64,000 nucleotides of DNA. It comes from Hericium rajendrae. Lineage: Eukaryota; Basidiomycota; Agaricomycetes; Russulales; Hericiaceae. The position numbers were made by a program, and so were the translations under genes. The stretch's first letter is position 1. Each line of letters starts with the position of its first letter. The stretch spans positions 124,001-188,000 of the forward strand of contig JAVRDV010000018.1 of assembly GCA_033439255.1 (NCBI GenBank), read 5' to 3'. Shown here piece by piece: positions 9,641-22,087 of this stretch. Below the pieces are notes generated by a model, which was not told the origin of the DNA, did no database searches, and worked only from the letters and a program-made list of their open reading frames with translations.

Positions 9641-12600
9641 CTGGTGTCAGATGACATGACCACCTTCAATGTACCACCATGATTGCTCTCGTTCTGTCTC
9701 GTTAGCTCTGCTCTCATCTCCTCACTTCTCTCGATCTCCGGACTCTCCCCTTGGGATGAAGTCTATCACTCACACTTACCTTCATAAGCAAAAGCCTGAC
9801 AAAGCATAATGAAAAGACAGTAGATAGAGAAAACCATAAATTGTGCTGAACATGCCAAATCTACTTGCAGTGATGCTTGATTAGGCTGTCATTACCAGAT
9901 GAGCACATGGAATCATTAGGCAAAACACAATGTTTGGTGGGACATGCAGTGAGACCAAGTGTAAGGCAGCATCTTACAGCCATTCAATAACATTGCGTGC
10001 ATGCGATCGTCGACGTGACTTGGGCCGGATAGGACCAGACCCCGTGCCTATGGGTGCATTTGTACATGTTTATATATGGACTTATGGGTGCTGATTGTGG
10101 TGCCTGTCACTTTACCTTTGTAACTACATCCACACTATGCCTGTGCAATCCATCCTACACCCATTGGATACAGTGGATTCTGCTCAGCTTATATGACTAT
10201 AGATACTACAAAGTGTGATTCCTTACACTTTTTGAGCACCACACTCAAAAGTACTCACTGAAAAGTGAGAACTTCTGCAATGGTCCCCAAAACACAACCA
10301 AAAGTTGACACGAGACTGACCACATGGTCGCAGTCTTGTGCGATGAAGCAATCTGCTGTGGATGATGAGCAAGTGCCATCAACTGAGATCTATGAGATGC
10401 CTGGCCACCTCAACCCTACCCCAGGTGGACAGAGTGAAAACCTTACTCAAGCATCATCAGAAGATGCACCAGGTGGACAAAAAACACTGTATGGTGGAGT
10501 GGCTCTCAACATAGCCCACTCCACACCTGCTCTGATATGCGATGTGCAGAGTGAACCAATCAATAAACACGCATATGCCGAATGACCAGACATATGAGAT
10601 GAATGTCCACTAAGCACATCGCCCGACAGAGGGCATCGCTGAGAGCATAAGAATTCCATCACAGATCAAATTCTTGCCCACTTGAATGATATGACAAAAT
10701 ACAGAGATGCTGTAAAAATATCCTTAAACATTCTCAATGAACAGAGTGACATAATAAATTCACTTATGAAGACCCATCTCGCTGAATGCAAATGTACTCA
10801 TAGCGAGAATGTGCACCACCACAGCAATGTGGAAAATGTGCGTGGTCACTGAGAGATGACCGAAGGGTCAACTATCCCCACAGAAGTGGAGGACCCCATT
10901 GACATTGCAGTGACATACATCAGATGCCCGCATGAAGCAAGAGAGTCTGTGGCACAGTATAACCACTGCATGGTGATGTACCAAGCATCGACCGAGGAAA
11001 AGTCAATGCAAGAGCAGTCCATAAGGACTGGACAGGGACTCAACCCCCCTGAGGTAGCCACCAGCTACCTCAACGTTCACTGGTCATTGGTGAATGATGC
11101 AATTACCCAGGGAAGAAAACCCCAAGTTATGGTAGCACCACCGAACCAGATTGGAGTGATACCCATGAGTACACCGAGAGCAAAGTCACTCCGGCCATTC
11201 AGATGCCCACTCCATCAGGGACAGGGCATCAACAACAGACACCAGCCTATGATGCTGTCGACCCATATACCACATGTCATGGTAGTACTGTACCACCCAT
11301 GTTACCATGCAGGACTACAGCTCCCACTAGCCAACCAATAGTTAGCTCTGCTATGGCCAGACTAAACCATGTCAGAGCTGGAATGGCTGTACTGCAAGTA
11401 CAGCCAGCCTGTATGCTATCAGTCCAGGCTACAACATCATCACTACTGGCCCCATGAGAGTGTAGTGTCACACTTGCACCTGGTGTGCTATTGGGCACTG
11501 GAAATATCATCCAGGGGATCCTGCCCTTATTGTTGGGACTTCAACAGGATGTCCTATTCTGGATCATATCAAAGATCTGGGATAAGGTAGGAGCCCCACC
11601 ACTGGCTGTGCTCCTTAATTACACCAAGAGTGTCAAGTTACCAGTCCTCAAGAAATACAGTGGCCAGGATGAGGACAAGGAGTTCAATCACTGGCTTATC
11701 AGCATCCTTTGATGGATGAAATGGCACCATATCATGGGTGATGTCAATGACAAACACTGAGTGGATGCCATTGGCCACTACCTGAGTGGTGACACCACTG
11801 AATGGTTTGCCACCGAGGTCGAAGACCTGCAGTGGTCAAAAGTTGACTGGACTTTTGAGGAAACCATAATCGTATTATACATGCAATTCATCCACAAAGC
11901 GACAGCGGTGCATGCATACAAAAAGTACTCACAGTGCCACTACTCATGCAAGGATGGAGTAGCCCACTTCTTCAATGACCTGAAGAAGTCAGCTTTGCAT
12001 CTGATCAAAGCACCCAGCGACTACTTGTTCTACAAGCATTTTCTTGATGAAATGCTGGACGATATCGCTGTAGCACTGATCAAGGTCTGGGACATGAATG
12101 CTGAGCATAACACGACCCAAGAGATCCTCAATGCCATGCTGTAAGTAGAGGACTCGCAAGCCCTCATACAAGTGCATCGTGACTGCTCCAAACGCATGGC
12201 TCATACATCAAGCACCACCATATTGTTGCCAGTGCCCCGACGACTACCTGACAATGTACCCCACAATAGAGCAAGGGTGTGATTCACCCCTGGTGAATCC
12301 TGCAGTGCATCAAATAACATTATTTGACCCACTACGTCAGGCAGCGGGCAACATCTGACAATGCAGACAGACACCATGCACCATTACCCGGCAGATGGTC
12401 AGCAGTGCCCCACATTGAATGGTGACAGCTGACCACAGACTGTGAGCCAATGGCAGCTGCCCAGTAGCAAAGAACCACCTTGCTGCTTCAGCTGCAGGTC
12501 GACTGGTCACTTTGCTAATGACCCATCCTGCCCCAAGTTCAGGCAACACTGCACTGCAAATGCTGGTGGCAAACCTCACATATTTGCTGTGCGCATCATT

Positions 12601-13379
12601 AATAATAGTGCTAACAAACATGGGCCCATATACAATGCAGATGATGGGCCCCATTGGGCACCCAAGGGTGATGGCTCTTCAGAGTCATTGATCCCACTGG
12701 ATCATGCATCCGAGTCTGCTGATGAGTACGTGGACAATTATGAAATGGACCACTTGTCTGGCAAGGAGAGCGACCAGTATCTGCAGCTCACCAGTATGAG
12801 AGTTGCTGTGATACGCACCATGGATGACCATGATGATCTGATGGACATTGATGATATGTCAGGCCTCCTCGACATACATGATGACTTCTCTTCTGACGAA
12901 GAGGATGCTGAGGATGCCAACACGTCCTGCACTGGATGTACAGGTGTCTTCACAAATCCATATGAGAGAACTGGAGGGACAACATATGCCTTGATCCAAG
13001 CATACACCACCATCCCCAGTCACCCTCATGGATCATTATTACACCACGAACATGCCCCATACAGTGGGTGTAGCATCCCATCCACAGACATCAGTCTGTA
13101 CGAGGAGGGCGGCAATGATGGCATGCCTGCTCAATCACCCCATGCCATGCTGCCATGTAACTGGCGTGGCCATCTCATCGACGTGTGCCAACAATACATC
13201 TCTGACTGACACCGGTTGATGTGCACAACTGAGTGCATGCTGGCACATACCAATGACTGGATGTGGGACCCAACATATGGGATCATCTATGCCCAGGGCT
13301 GCAGTGCCTGCCTTCAATATGTCCTGCACTGCAAGATCGCTGTGTGCATAGACCACCAGGGCTACGAGCTGGCTGAGTT

Positions 13380-13553
13380 TGTTGGAAGGTATTGGGCAGT
13401 CGGTGTAGGTACAAGTTATGATTAGTCAGCACATAGCTATTCTACTGTTCGTGTTCTTAGTTCTTTTCCTCATGCGTTTACAAGAGCTCAGCTAAACGCA
13501 ATCTATTCGTTCATTCTCTATTCTGCTCCCCGGTTCTCGCGCAGTATTCAACA
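13380..13553 (+). repeat. Left LTR of the nested miniature element
   Basis: 174 bp, TGTTGG...CAACA, preceded by the target duplication GAGTT. Confidence 0.9.
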
Positions 13554-14274
13554 TAAACGCATCGCGGCTAGCTACCGCTAACCAAAGCTCGAGTCTCAGA
13601 CCACTCGTATCGGGTTCTGCTCTCGAATTCAGATGACGATGCGCCCGATCACGATGATCAAAGACCCGCAGGAGGCTCGCGGGCACGTACAAAGACCTCG
13701 CCGTCCGGAGGCACCACATACCGCGCCCCATGGTTGCGATCTATAGCAGCTGCACGCCGATGGACCTGGAGTAGACCACGGAGGCCCGAGCGATGATCGC
13801 CGGGATAAGGCCCGCCCTAGGAGGATTGGACGCGTGCGCCGGGGAGCGATGCTCCGCCGGAGGGAATGCTGAACTGGGAGATGTGCACAAGCTGGTAGCG
13901 GCAGAGAGTGGGCAGGCAACGGCAGGAGCAGTGGGAGCGGCACGTCTGGGGAGGGATTCCGCCAGTGAGTGCACCACGCAGGCTGCTCGAGGGATTGGGA
14001 AGTCCTCTGGAGGGGTCGGGAGCCTCATCTGGAGGCAAGAAGTCCTCTGTAGTGGCTGAGAGCCCTATCGGAGGCATCGTGCGATGGCCTGGTCGACGGC
14101 TGTGCAAGTTCGTGCACCACGCACACTCAAGTCCACCGGTTCGCGAGGCGGCATCTCACCCGATGTCAGGTTTGAGGGGGAGCAATTTTTGTTGAGGAAT
14201 TCTACTACGGTATGGACTTCTACTCTACATGTTCTGGGTCCATTATCCTTGTACCTCCTTTGACTGAGGGGGAG

Positions 14275-14449
14275 TGTTGGAAGGTATTGGGCAGTTGGTG
14301 TAGGTACAAGTTATGATTAGTCAGCACATAGCTATTCTACCGTTCGTGTTCTTAGTTCTTTTCCTCATGCGTTTACAAGAGCTCAGCTAAACGCAATCCA
14401 TTCGTGTTATCCTCTTTTCTGCTCCCTGGTTCACGTGCAGTATTCAACA
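14275..14449 (+). repeat. Right LTR of the nested miniature element
   Basis: 175 bp, TGTTGG...CAACA, followed by the target duplication GAGTT and preceded by a polypurine tract. Confidence 0.9.
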
Positions 14450-17400
14450 GAGTTTCACTGCTCAGATGTTAGGAGACAACAGTACTCCTGTGAGCACAAT
14501 GAAGCACTGGCAACAGCCAGCACCATTGTGGCCCATACCCTGAGGGTACACCCATTGTCTCGACATGAGACCTGTTTAAATGAAGGCCTAACAGAAGCCA
14601 TCAAAGCTATCAATAGCATTCCATGACACGTGCTGCACCATGAAGGTTCCATCAATCCTGTGAAACCTTCCCAGTCAATCGCCATACAGGCCATCGAGAG
14701 TGATCTGATAGGACCACTGTTGCTCCCCACCCAGTCTCCTTCTCCATTTGTGGAAGAAGTCAAGGATGCAGAGATTGATATCAATCAGCTGCACTGAACC
14801 TATGGCCTTGTCCTCCCACTGGATGACTTAGCCATCATTTGCTGCCATGTGATAAATCTGGCCAAAAAGGAGGAGGAACCCCAACTGCAATGGCTATACA
14901 ATGTGAACATACAGCACACATTGGCATCAGAACAATCCAAGAGGGACCAGTGTAAAAACCAGACTCTTGCAGCCAAGGTTGTCATTAACAACTCCCAACT
15001 GTTCACATTGTTTGACTCTGGTAGTACTGCAAATGGTATAAGTCCAAAAAGCACACATCTTGCTAAAGCAGATGTGTTTGAATTGCATGAACCAATGACG
15101 TTGCAACTCAGATGTGTAGGGAGTAAATCCTGCATATCCTACGGGACTAATACCTGGATCAGCATCACTGATCAGACAATGGAATGTTACCTAGACATAG
15201 CAAACATTGACCACTATGATCTGATCCTAGGAACACCATTCCTAATAGCTCACAAAGTCATACTCGACTTCGCACATTGCACAATAAAAATAGGCAATAA
15301 AGTCATAGAAGCAATGACCATCAAAGAAGAAAAGAAGACTCAACAGCGTGCAAGGCAAAGGCATACCTCCTACCCAGCTGTGTGTGCTGCACAACTGGAG
15401 AACATGCACGAAGATGCATAAAATGCGGCTGCAGGATCTACAAGAGTAGAACCTGCCTCCTCAATGAGACAGAGCAAATACACTCCATCTTGTGATGAGA
15501 TAACACCATCACTAAGATTGCCCAGCAATCCCACATCCCATTTGTCAGTGGATCAACCAATAAAATACATGAATAAAAATGAGTGCAAGATGCTCTGTCA
15601 AAAAATCGAGATAGCACTTGATCAGGCTGTCCCAAAATTACGATCTCAGCTCACGACTGAGGATGTCCCCAAATTAAGGGAACACTGGTATGAATACAGA
15701 AAGGACATAATGTGCCCTGTACCACTGGAGTTATCTCTGTTCTATGAAGTCAATCATCAAATACCATTGGTCAATGACATGAAAGAAGATCACTATCATC
15801 TTCCTAAGTGCCCTGAGGTGCTAAAGCCTGAGTAATGAAGAAGATACAGTGATATTCTGACATGGGCTGGTGGGAATCAAAGACTGTTTCCCAAGCTGCC
15901 CCACTTCTTTGTAACCCAAAGAAGTCCAAAAAACTATGCACAGTTATTGACGTGTAGAAGCACAATGACAATATGTGGAAAGATGTGACACCTTTCTCTG
16001 ATCAAGACCAGATCAGAATGGATGTCGCCTGAGCGAAATACTGCTCCAAGATTGACATGAGTGATGCATATGAACAAATCCACATTGAGCCAGATGATAT
16101 CTGGAAGACCACATATGCCATGGTCTATGACACATTCATGAGCCATGTCATGCAGCAAGGAGACTGTAATGCCCCAGCAACATTCCAGCAGCTCATGACA
16201 GTGATATTCCATGATTGCATTGGAATATTCATCCACGTTTACTTGGATGATGTATTCATATTCTCTAGACCATGAAGAATTGAAACTGATGTTCAACCAC
16301 CTTAGAAATAGCCACCTATTCCTAAATCGAGACAAGTGTGATATCTATTCCAAAAAGATGGACTGTTTTGGACATGTGATCAACAATTGTGGACTTCACA
16401 CCGATCATGACAAGATGTCGAAAATACATCACTGGCCCATGCCAAAGAACTTCAATGAAGTTCAATGATTCCTGGGACTAGTTCAGTACCTAGCACAATT
16501 CATGCCGGACCTGTCACTATACACATCTCCATTATCAGGGATGGTACAGAATGGTCACACTTTCAAATGGTGTGCAATGCACACTCAATACTTTGAAATG
16601 ATCAAGGCGATGGCATGTAAAATGCTGATTCTGAAGCTGATCAACCCCAGAAACCTGGACATGATTTGGGTTATCTGTGACACCTCTACATATGGCATTG
16701 GGACTATGTACGGACAAGGCCTGACTTGGTTGACCTGTCGTCCAGCAGAATTCATGTCCAAGAAGTTTTCAAATGTGCAGCATAACTACTGCATGTTTGA
16801 ACAAGAGACAATCGCCATTTTAGAGGCACTTTCCAAATGGTCCAATAAACTTATCAGGTGCAAGATCTCGGTGGTCACAGACCATAAATCTTTGGAGTTC
16901 TTCAAAACTCAGAAGAACCTATCACTGCATCAAACACACTGGATAGAGTTCCTATCCAAGTACGACATGAAAGTCCAGTATGTGGAAGGGAAACTCAACA
17001 AGGTCACTGACTGTTTCTCGTGATACTATGAGTCTGTCGACAGTGACCTCATGGGGACAGAATACATCAATATTGGATCTCTCCCCAGCCTGAATCACCG
17101 AGATTTGAGCCATGCAGCTGCACCCATGAGAACTTTGCGAACAAGTTTCCCCTCAGGATGTGAAAGCTCCAGAACTAGATTGCCGAGCATGCACTAGCTC
17201 CCTGCCAAATAGCATGAGCTGGGTCACAGTACATGACCCCCGCATTATGACTGCCCTGACCGATGGTCCACCCCTCCACGAGTGGGTCGAAGGCAATGCT
17301 GACTGGACATTCCTCATCAAAGACAGATATACCAATGACCTGTTCTCTGGCAAAGTCCTGTCCAACATGAACAGTCACCCATCCTTCACCCTACAAGATG

Positions 17401-19003
17401 GGTTGATCTGGTCTAAAACCAGGACAGGATCTGAGGTCCTGTGCATACCTGAGGTTGTCCTCAAAGGGTGTAGCATCAGAGAAATCATCCTCGACACTGC
17501 CCACACCACCATCGGCCACTTCGGCATGCAGAAAACCTCTGAATATGTGTGTCAATGGTACTGGTGGCCCAAAATTGGACATGACTTGGACAAGTTCTGC
17601 TCAAGCTGTGGGTCTTGTCAAATGACAAAGACTCGCAACCAACCCCCAGCAGGACTTCTCTATAGCATGCTCATCCTGACGCACCTATGGGCGTCAATAG
17701 GAATGGACTTTGTTAGCCCCTTCCCCAAGGCCCAAGGCCTCGACTACCTCTGGGTAGTTATTTGTCGCCTTACATCTATGGTACATTTGCTTCCCAGTAC
17801 CATGCAGACTAAGGCATCAGAGGTGGCTCATCTCTACTATAAAGAGATAGTGTGACTCTATGGGGTACTGAAGTTGATCATCTCTGATAGAGATGCAAAG
17901 TTCACATCAACATTTTGGCAGGAACTCCATCGGCTCATAGGTACAAAACTACTCATGTCCACCTTATTCCATCTCCAAATGGATGGTGCCTTAGAGCATG
18001 TGATCTGCTCTATAGGGCAAATCCTGAGAAACATGGTGTCCCCTAGTCAGGAAGACTGGGTAGGCCAGATTCCCATGGTAAAATTTGTGCTGAATTCCAC
18101 TGTCAGTTCGAGCTCGAAATTTGCCCTGTTCAAACTGAACTACGGGTACATGCTCACCATGGACAAGCAACCCATCACTAACATCTCATATAGAGGAGTG
18201 AAAGCATTCGCAGAATGTGCTCGCATGCATCTGGACATCACTCATGATGCTATCATCGAGAGCCATGTCAATCAGGCATACTACACTAATGCATGCTGTA
18301 CACCTGAAGTTGAATACAAGGTCAATGACCTTGTGTATCTCTCAACTAAGAACCTGAACATGCCGAAGGGTCGTGCAGCGAAACTGCTACCCAAATATAT
18401 TGGGCCATTCAAGGTCCTCGAGAGCAACCCCAGCACCTCCAACTACAAGCTGGAGTTGCTCAAGGAGTTACAGTGACACTGAATACACCCCATATTCCAT
18501 GCCTCTCTCCTCCATCATCACGAGCCCAATAACAACATACTATTTCTGTGCTGGGAGACAAAATTGTATTACAATTTTGGTCAACTCGATGATGAAGAAT
18601 GGTATGTCAAGGACATTGTTGGACATCAATGGGTGTGCAACAAAGTCCAATTCCACATCAAGTAGTCCCTAGGTGACCACTCATGAGAACCATACGAGAT
18701 CTGTAAAGATCTCAAAGCTCTCAATAGATACCTCAAGCTTCAAGGGACTACCAACTGGCGTTCCCTCCTGCACAAGTACACAGTGACTTCTACATGAAGT
18801 GTCAAAATTGAAGATGTGTCTGGGCCCCCAAATCCCCCCAGGCATGCACCTTGGCAAATGCTGAGGAAGCATGCATAGCCACTGCACACTTCTGGAGCTC
18901 AAAGCTGTTAGACTTCTGGATGGATTCAGTTGTGTGTGTCTGATGGTGCCTTGCAAAAATACTGGCATCAAGGTGTGGTCTCTTCCACTTCCCCTCCTCA
19001 ATC

Positions 19004-20008
19004 ATGACCACCACCATGCCCACTGAACCTCAGTCCACCAACCTGCCCCCAGCTACCGAGCTGCCTACCACACACACCAGTGTGTCCAGATCACAGGCCT
19101 CACCTGTTGATCTGCCATCGATGGAAGTCGATGAGCTGACCACATCACAGACCATGGGGATGAATGTCCCTGCATCCATGATGCAGCTGCAAGGTACAGT
19201 CAGCAACTCTGTCACTCCTGCATCCTCTCTTCCCCCTCTCATTTCCTCCACATCGGGGTTATGGGGCTGGAAGGTTGGCACCTACACCATCATGCACCCG
19301 ATGACGATGTGCAAGATATGCCATGCATATCTTGTGCACACCGATGTCAGTGATGCCACCTTCACCATGGTGATGTGTGCTCATCGACATCATGAGGAGC
19401 ACCTGGCCAACAATGGTCACATAGTGCTCATCATGCACTGCGAGACCATCGAATGTCAGTTCACTGAATGTGCTGACAATTTGGTCCACGAGAAGAAGCA
19501 TGGCCATCGCTACAAGACCGAGTACGACAATGAGCAGGCCAACCTCATGATGACCTACTGCTCACTCAACCATGCCATGGTGGAAAATACCTGCCTCATG
19601 GGCCTCCTTCATGCCTATGAGATGGCTCTGCTGCCTGTTGCTGTGCTTGCCCCGCCTTCGCACACCTCTACTTCATCATCAGTTCACGCACCTCATGTGG
19701 CATCCAAAAAGCAGCCTTCCCAGAAGGCCCTGGCAGCCCTGCCTGCTGCCATGTCTGCATCCACCCCTGCGCCATTGGCACAGCTGGACAACACTGATGT
19801 GGAAATGTCTGGTGGGTCCCCCTCACTGGGTAATTACTATGAGGACTTATTGTCCTCCAATGGCATCGACTCAGAAGCCAAGTTGAAGTGTCACAAGTGG
19901 AATGATGCCTGCACCCTGTGCAAGGATTGGTCCAGTCACTGGAAGGCATTTGACTGCCAGCACAAAGAGGAGTCCATGGCCATGACTCTGATGGACATGC
20001 AGTGTTAG
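19004..20008 (+). CDS. Uninterrupted 334-aa open frame downstream of the gypsy integrase
   Basis: A 334-codon frame on the same strand as the gypsy element. The N-terminal 80 residues are Thr/Ser/Pro-rich. A Cys/His-rich middle (CKIC at 103-106, a CAHRHH motif near 125, CETIEC and TEC near 145-155, then several His) resembles a zinc-binding module, and a Ser/Ala/Pro-rich linker leads to a C-terminal part with two further CxxC-like pairs. I do not recognise the family. No signal peptide or membrane segment is visible, so it is not an envelope-like gene. It is longer and cleaner than its surroundings, which suggests either a separate gene of the repeat or an extra frame of the retroelement. It is followed by a C-rich body and palindrome p4. 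Confidence 0.4.
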   Translation: MTTTMPTEPQSTNLPPATELPTTHTSVSRSQASPVDLPSMEVDELTTSQTMGMNVPASMMQLQGTVSNSVTPASSLPPLISSTSGLWGWKVGTYTIMHPMTMCKICHAYLVHTDVSDATFTMVMCAHRHHEEHLANNGHIVLIMHCETIECQFTECADNLVHEKKHGHRYKTEYDNEQANLMMTYCSLNHAMVENTCLMGLLHAYEMALLPVAVLAPPSHTSTSSSVHAPHVASKKQPSQKALAALPAAMSASTPAPLAQLDNTDVEMSGGSPSLGNYYEDLLSSNGIDSEAKLKCHKWNDACTLCKDWSSHWKAFDCQHKEESMAMTLMDMQC

Positions 20009-20199
20009 TTTCCCAACACCACAGCCCCTGCTCCACCTGTGCAGCTGCTCCCTGGCTTCACCATGCCTCAATATATGGGGAGCCAGGCATCCATGTACAC
20101 CAGTGCAATTCTGGCGGCACAATATGAGCAAGTCTGCCACTCCTGCCCAGGCTGTGTTGCCATTACAGCATCTGCACCATCTTCGACCATGTTGTGCAT

Positions 20200-20482
20200 G
20201 AGTGCTGAACCCCCTGCATCTATGCTGCCTCCTATATGCTTCCACCACCTCCCACTCACTCATGCTGACTCATGCACACTAGTGCTGCCTCCTACATGCA
20301 CACACCAACTTGCATGTACCCATGCTCATGCCTGTATGTCCATGCCAACTTCAGCATGTCCATGCCAGTGCTCATGCATCTGTGCCAATTTGCATGTGCC
20401 CCTGCTGACTCCAGCATGCCCCTACTGACTTCAGCATGCCCCCACTGACTCTCACATGCCCATGCTGCCTCCTGTAGTGCAT
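20200..20482 (+). repeat. C-rich minisatellite-like body, TpG-rich
   Basis: Degenerate units around CATGCCCCTACTGACTTCAG; nearly every expected CpG is TG or CA. The inverted homologue is the beginning of the body at 1741 onward, read from palindrome p1. Confidence 0.55.
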
Positions 20483-20830
20483 GAGAACTGTTTTGCTGCA
20501 GCAAAACAGTTTCCACAAGGCATTGGGTGCTGTGAGTATAAAAGGATATAGAAGGAGAGATATTATTCACTACTATTTGAATCTCACATACTGCAGTATA
20601 GCATTACAGTAGCCAGTATAAGCTACAGTAACTAGCAAAAGCTACAGTAAGTATACAATGTATAGACTACTACAGATCACTACAGATGGCTACAGATAGC
20701 TACCTGTAGTTGTAATAGAGATCCACCTATCAACAGATGCTACAGAAAATATATAATCTATTATAGCTATTGTAGACCATATTTTCTACTATAGGCTAAA
20801 GTAGTACAGACACTTTTTTCAGATGTCAGT
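20483..20830 (+). promoter_or_regulatory. Palindrome p4, TATAAAA box and CTACAG tract
   Basis: The palindrome 20,483-20,514 (arms GAGAACTGTTTTGCTG / CAGCAAAACAGTTTCC) is followed by GAGTATAAAAGGATATAG near 20,534, which looks like a TATA box, then a CTACAG tract, then ACACTTTTTTCAGATG at the end, which looks like a 3' splice site. It is the inverted homologue of 1290-1740 over about 430 bp. Splicing and transcription are inferred, not shown. Confidence 0.55.
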
Positions 20831-21335
20831 CCAACTCAACCTACTCACACTCCCTAGAGAAACATATACCAGCCAATCCAACTCCGACTCTAACCCCAAC
20901 TATCAACCTCAACTGCCAACCCAACCTCCAACCCAACTCATTCCAACCTCAATCAATATGACTGCAAAAGCTAGTCTGTGATGACTAGTCTAAATAAAAT
21001 ACACTTTGACAATTATTATTTAGCTCTATGATCAATCTAGGCTGTAGACAGCTAAGGCTGATCCAATATCACAGCTGAGAGCATGATAGGCTGTTAAGAT
21101 AGGCCCTACAGGTTGCATCTGAGAAAAAAAAAACTTAAGACTATGACTATCATGTTCACATGTCACATCTAAGCAGAATGGACATTGTCCAGGTTATTTC
21201 TCAGACATTCAAGTTCTGTCACATATCTATTCAGGTTTTTTTTTCAAGCATCCAAAAATGGTTGAAAAACCTGTATCTGGACTGTCTGGATCTGAAAAAA
21301 AAAAACTGAACATGATCTAAACTTTCATTAGTCGA
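20826..21335 (+). mobile_element. CCAACC-family non-autonomous repeat, partial
   Basis: Begins with CCAACC/CAACTC-rich sequence and the phrase GAAACATATACCAGCC. It then matches the inverse of 56,400-55,880: shared phrases include GCATGATAGGCTG/GCATGGTGGACTG, GGTTGCATCTGAGAA and GGACATTGTCC. No coding potential. Positions 21,336-21,555 hold nothing I recognise. Confidence 0.6.
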
Positions 21336-21555
21336 ATAATCTGAACAATTGAGGATAGAGAGTATGAGATCATAACATCAGAGAGAGAAAAGTCAGGACA
21401 TAGTGGGCACTTGACTAAAGATCATAGAATAGATGTAAAATGAAGCCAATCATTAACAAACAGACTTTAGCAATGTACTCTCCATATTCGTATACATGTT
21501 GATATTGATGTAAACATAAGAAGGATGCACAAAAGGAGAGACCATCTGAGAAATT

Positions 21556-21815
21556 TGTCAGAGCTATATATGACTATATTGACTATATAGTTTTAATAGC
21601 TCTATAGTTGTCTCCTTTTCTTCATACCTTTATATAGCTTGAGTGTCATCTATATAAAGCTATAGAGCTAGATAGGACAGCTATAGAGAGCTATCATAGC
21701 TATCATAGTATAAAGTAGCTATAAGAACTATGCTAACTATATATTATATGTGTACTATTCATACTATAAGCTATATGAATACTAGTCATCTTATCTCAGA
21801 TTATTAAGACTATAT
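21556..21815 (-). repeat. CTATAG-rich tract, minus orientation
   Basis: AGCTATAGAGCTAT-type motifs throughout. Read on the minus strand it ends AATTTCTCAGATGG near 21,545, an acceptor-like CAG/ATG. It belongs with the leader and promoter at 24,870-25,470, from which it is separated by the Tc1/mariner insertion. Confidence 0.65.
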
Positions 21816-22087
21816 TATAGCTATTTTCAATATTCATGAGAATCCCAAAAAAAAGAAAAAGAGACGATGAGATCGAGAGCGCATTGACAGGATGGGCTGA
21901 TGCCGAAAGGCAAATATGACCAAATAACATGGCACACTGCGGCGCTGAGCGGTGACGTGCATCATCAGTCATTGTCGTCGTCGTCGTCGTTGTCATCGTC
22001 GTCGTTGCTGTTGCCGTTGCTGCTATCCATGCTCAGTGTGGCTCTGTTGATCCTCGCTGCTCTGTAATCTCTCAGCACTGTATCCTG

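Larger units (their letters stand above)
13380..14449 (+). mobile_element. Miniature LTR element (TRIM-like) nested in the gypsy copy
   Basis: Direct repeats of 174-175 bp beginning TGTTGGAAGG and ending ATTCAACA flank a 721 bp interior. A 5 bp target-site duplication GAGTT is present at 13,375-13,379 and 14,450-14,454. A purine-rich tract (GAGGGGGAG) precedes the right LTR. The LTR termini resemble Copia-type LTRs, but there is no gag-pol gene, so it is a non-autonomous miniature element. The two LTRs differ at about 6% of positions, so insertion is fairly recent and clearly younger than the host gypsy copy. Confidence 0.9.
10000..18990 (+). mobile_element. Decayed Ty3/gypsy retrotransposon with chromodomain-type integrase
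   Basis: Order of recognisable parts: possible LTR-derived sequence with a TATATA box near 10,069; gag region from about 10,265 with a CCHC zinc knuckle near 12,480-12,530; aspartic protease motif (FDSGST) near 15,010; reverse transcriptase about 15,460-16,470 including a YLDDV-type motif near 16,240; RNase H about 16,500-17,020; integrase with HHCC zinc finger and catalytic core about 17,450-18,330; and a chromodomain-like end near 18,600-18,720. This order identifies a Ty3/gypsy (Metaviridae) element. It is old and broken, with roughly ten or more interruptions. A second element is inserted in it at 13,380-14,449. I could not delimit either LTR, and the 3' LTR seems absent. Confidence 0.88.

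Noticed and set aside
18680-21335. 3' LTR of the gypsy element
   Set aside because: No direct repeat of the sequence upstream of gag could be seen here, so no LTR is reported.
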